Assembly (NCBI GenBank): GCA_963729215.1
Contig: CAVSND010000023.1
Location: forward strand, 1-64,000
Length of the DNA: 64,000 bases
Reading direction: 5' to 3'
DNA from: CAVQJU01 sp963729215
Lineage (GTDB): Bacteria > Acidobacteriota > Vicinamibacteria > Vicinamibacterales > CAVVIG01
The notes under the pieces were generated by a model that worked only from the letters and a program-made list of their open reading frames with translations, was not told the DNA's origin and did no database searches. The position numbers were made by a program, and so were the translations under genes. Positions 62,134 through 64,000 of this stretch are shown piece by piece; the first letter of the stretch is position 1, and each line of letters starts with the position of its first letter.

Positions 62134-63402
62134 CTAAAACGCTTCCTGGACGGCGAGGTAGAAACCGCGTGAGCCATCCTTGCCGAATCCAAGGTCGGCG
62201 CACAGGTTGGTGCGCGATCGCCTGTTCAACAACAGGCGGAGACCCGCGCCCCCGCCGATCGCCACGGACTCGAAGAGGTTCTCGCCGCGATCGGTCGAGC
62301 TGACCGTCGTCGCGTTGAGGAAAGCGACCATTCCCAGCAGGCCGTTCGCCATCAGCGTCGTCCGGTATTCGGCTTCGCCGTATAACAGGTGCTCGCCGCG
62401 GAATCGGCCCTCCTGGTATCCGCGGCCCGAACGGCCGAATGTGTCCATGCCGGTCGCCGGCAGATCGTAATAGGGCGGCGTGCCGGCCACGACGAAATTC
62501 CCCATGATCCACACCGCCAGACGATGGCGGCCCATCGTGTCGAGGGATCGATAGGCGCGCGCGTCCAGGTCGATCTCCTGCCAGCTCGTATCGCCGCCGA
62601 GGAAGCCCTTGAAGAACGTCTGGTAGTTTCCGTTGACGAAGACGCCGCGCCTCGCGTCGATCTGGCTGTCGCGGCTGTCCTTGCGCGCCGTGAAACTGAT
62701 TCCGCCCGACATCGACGAGTCAAGCGCCAGACCGTGCTCCTGGCTGTAGACGATGAACGGCGATGAGTCCCACGTCGCCTCCTCGCCCTCCGCCGGCCTG
62801 ATGTTCTGTCGCGTGCTGACGAGCAGCCCGCCGCCCGCGAACAGACCATGGCCGAGTGAGCGATACGCAGTCTCGTAGACGCGAAAGAAATCGTAATGTG
62901 CGTTGACCGCATCGTCTGCTGCCGACGACGTCCCGAGGCCGAACGTATCCTGCGATGTCCACTGAAAACGATTGTCGCCGACAATCAGCCACCGATCGTC
63001 GTGCGTGAACATCGTCAGCCTCGCGCTCGTCAGCGTCTGCCCGTGCTGCGACACCGTGGCGCTGAAGACGCTCGTGGAGATATGCGTCGTTTTCGGGTCG
63101 CCGAGGAACTGCGCGACGTTGCCGGCGCCGCCAATCGTCACGCCGGTATCGGGCTTTGCGCCGATCACCGGCGCGATGACGAACATCTTGCGCGGCGGTG
63201 CGTTGGGATCCGCCGGCGGAGGCGGCGGTTTGTTGCGGATCGCCCGCAGCAGGGTGGGCACGTCCATTTCAGCCAACGGCGTCTCGGTGGTTTGCCCCGC
63301 TTTCGCCGGGCTGCCGGCGAGCACAACGACGGCCATGGCTGCGATGACGAGTGACCGACATCCGCGATATCCGCGACATTCACGATGGTCATTTCGGGGC
63401 AT
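62134..63402 (-). CDS. Omp85/BamA-like surface-antigen beta-barrel
   Basis: The 422-residue protein has a signal peptide (SLVIAAMAVVVLAGSPAKAG, residues ~15-36) followed by a short periplasmic part. The C-terminal ~330 residues look like a transmembrane beta-barrel: alternating aromatic/polar strands such as KTTHISTSVFSATVSQHG and HRLAVWIMGNFVVAGTPPYY. SGRGYQEGRFRGEHLLYGE holds the RGY-containing loop typical of Omp85/TamA-type barrels, and the end is GSRGFYLAVQEAF (Phe C-terminus). POTRA domains are absent or reduced, so this is a short barrel-only surface-antigen-like member. It probably sits in the outer membrane. Confidence 0.85.
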   Translation of the reverse strand: MPRNDHRECRGYRGCRSLVIAAMAVVVLAGSPAKAGQTTETPLAEMDVPTLLRAIRNKPPPPPADPNAPPRKMFVIAPVIGAKPDTGVTIGGAGNVAQFLGDPKTTHISTSVFSATVSQHGQTLTSARLTMFTHDDRWLIVGDNRFQWTSQDTFGLGTSSAADDAVNAHYDFFRVYETAYRSLGHGLFAGGGLLVSTRQNIRPAEGEEATWDSSPFIVYSQEHGLALDSSMSGGISFTARKDSRDSQIDARRGVFVNGNYQTFFKGFLGGDTSWQEIDLDARAYRSLDTMGRHRLAVWIMGNFVVAGTPPYYDLPATGMDTFGRSGRGYQEGRFRGEHLLYGEAEYRTTLMANGLLGMVAFLNATTVSSTDRGENLFESVAIGGGAGLRLLLNRRSRTNLCADLGFGKDGSRGFYLAVQEAF

Positions 63403-63485
63403 AGCTCATCCTTGACGAGGCTCTTCAGTGTACGGGCAAACGTGGAGGGAAAGCCCCAGGCCGGGCCGCCGTCAGACGCGCCTTA

Positions 63486-64000
63486 TTAAGGAGACAGCTC
63501 CTTGTACATGATCGTGGTCGCTTCCAGGTCAGGCGTCGTGGATCCGCGAGCGAAGCGGGGAATGACGCCGACGACGACGTAGCCGAGCGATCGGTACAGG
63601 GACTCGGCGTAGCCTCCGGTCCACGTGTCGAGTGTGAGGAGCGTGCGGCCCTCGGTGCGGGCGACAGTCTCGAGCGCGATCATCAACTGACGGGCAATCC
63701 CCTGCCGCCGCGCATCCGGATGAACCAGCAGCTTGACGACCTCGGCGCGGTGCCGCTGGTTGGGAGGCATCGCGAGGTCGATTTGAACCGTGCCGACGAT
63801 GCGATCGCCGTCTCGCGCGACGAGCACACGCCGCGTGCCGGCACGCACACCGGGCAGCACTCTTTCCGCCCAGAACGCGGACGCGTCGTCGATTGAAAAC
63901 GGGACGACGAAGGTGACGCCGAGGCCCATGTGCACGATGGCGCGAAGCACGTCGGCCAGCATGTGGATGTCCTGCTGAAGCGAAGCGGTGCCGGGCTGGC
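63486..64000 (-). CDS. GNAT-family N-acetyltransferase, 5' end outside window
   Basis: The frame stays open to the window edge (QPGTASLQQDIHMLADVL), so the true start lies outside. The visible part shows the GNAT core: RRVLVARDGDRIVGTVQID and KLLVHPDARRQGIARQLM (motif A with the acetyl-CoA pyrophosphate loop RRQGIA), then LLTLDTWTGGYAESLYRSLG and MYKELSP at the end. GNAT enzymes transfer acetyl groups to small molecules or proteins; the substrate is unknown. It precedes the Omp85-like gene on the same strand, about 80 bp apart. Confidence 0.85.
   Translation of the reverse strand, partial: QPGTASLQQDIHMLADVLRAIVHMGLGVTFVVPFSIDDASAFWAERVLPGVRAGTRRVLVARDGDRIVGTVQIDLAMPPNQRHRAEVVKLLVHPDARRQGIARQLMIALETVARTEGRTLLTLDTWTGGYAESLYRSLGYVVVGVIPRFARGSTTPDLEATTIMYKELSP

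Noticed and set aside
61477..62512. Overlapping open frames in the 61.4-62.5 kb region as genes
   Set aside because: They run through the long palindromes, are Arg/Ser/Pro-rich, start without ribosome binding sites, and one of them extends antisense into the Omp85 gene.

Overview
The window is high-GC bacterial DNA with dense, mostly short-spaced genes, many conserved-hypothetical families, abundant c-type cytochromes, a GAF-GAF sigma-54 activator, an Omp85-type barrel and no phage or transposase genes. This combination suggests an environmental acidobacterium of the Vicinamibacteria type. That is inference from gene content; no rRNA, tRNA or other marker gene is present. At least eleven otherwise well-preserved genes are broken by single-base frameshifts, so indel errors in the assembly are likely and are marked gene by gene.

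Left part (0-31 kb). A decayed glycosyltransferase-39-like gene and a truncated metallo-beta-lactamase-fold gene are followed by a small secreted Cys/His-rich peptide. Next comes a SIR2-like protein with a membrane-anchored STAND NTPase and beta-propeller, which looks like an NAD-targeting defence module (3.9-8.6 kb). After a 2-hydroxyacid dehydrogenase and two small genes lies a divergent pair: a sigma-54 activator facing a STAS-TolC fusion/HlyD/DHA2-MFS efflux operon (10.6-17.3 kb). Then come a dihydroflavonol-reductase-like SDR, a HerA/DUF853 ATPase, a SpoIIE-type phosphatase, a mono-heme cytochrome, two SAM methyltransferases, a two-gene YeeE/YedE transporter, a DUF885 lipoprotein, a GlcG/HbpS protein, an APC permease and an M64 peptidase.

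Right part (32-61 kb). A histone-H1-like protein and two small related beta-rich proteins precede a two-sided locus. On the minus strand are a peptidoglycan-binding protein, DUF5995, a di-heme lipoprotein cytochrome and a GMC oxidoreductase. On the plus strand a near-continuous run of ten genes encodes a subtilase, an alpha/beta hydrolase, a ~1,040-residue protein of no recognised family, a di-heme cytochrome, an Old-Yellow-Enzyme-type flavoprotein, a di-heme cytochrome, a four-TM protein, a di-heme cytochrome, a second subtilase and a ComEC-like metallo-hydrolase. TIR-like, TRAFs-binding-like, membrane and tandem DUF2235 genes follow. Oxidative (cytochrome/flavoprotein) and conflict-type (peptidase/TIR/hydrolase) genes interleaved in one transcription direction are the best candidate here for an undescribed system.

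The non-coding DNA is also informative. There are two ~195-bp near-perfect hairpins in a 745-bp gap (61.4-62.1 kb), REP/BIME-type palindromes with GTAG/CTAC tetranucleotides, several intergenic elements built on a seven-base period that often fold back, and a dispersed 22-29 bp hairpin repeat. The right edge holds an Omp85-type barrel gene and the 3' part of a GNAT acetyltransferase gene.
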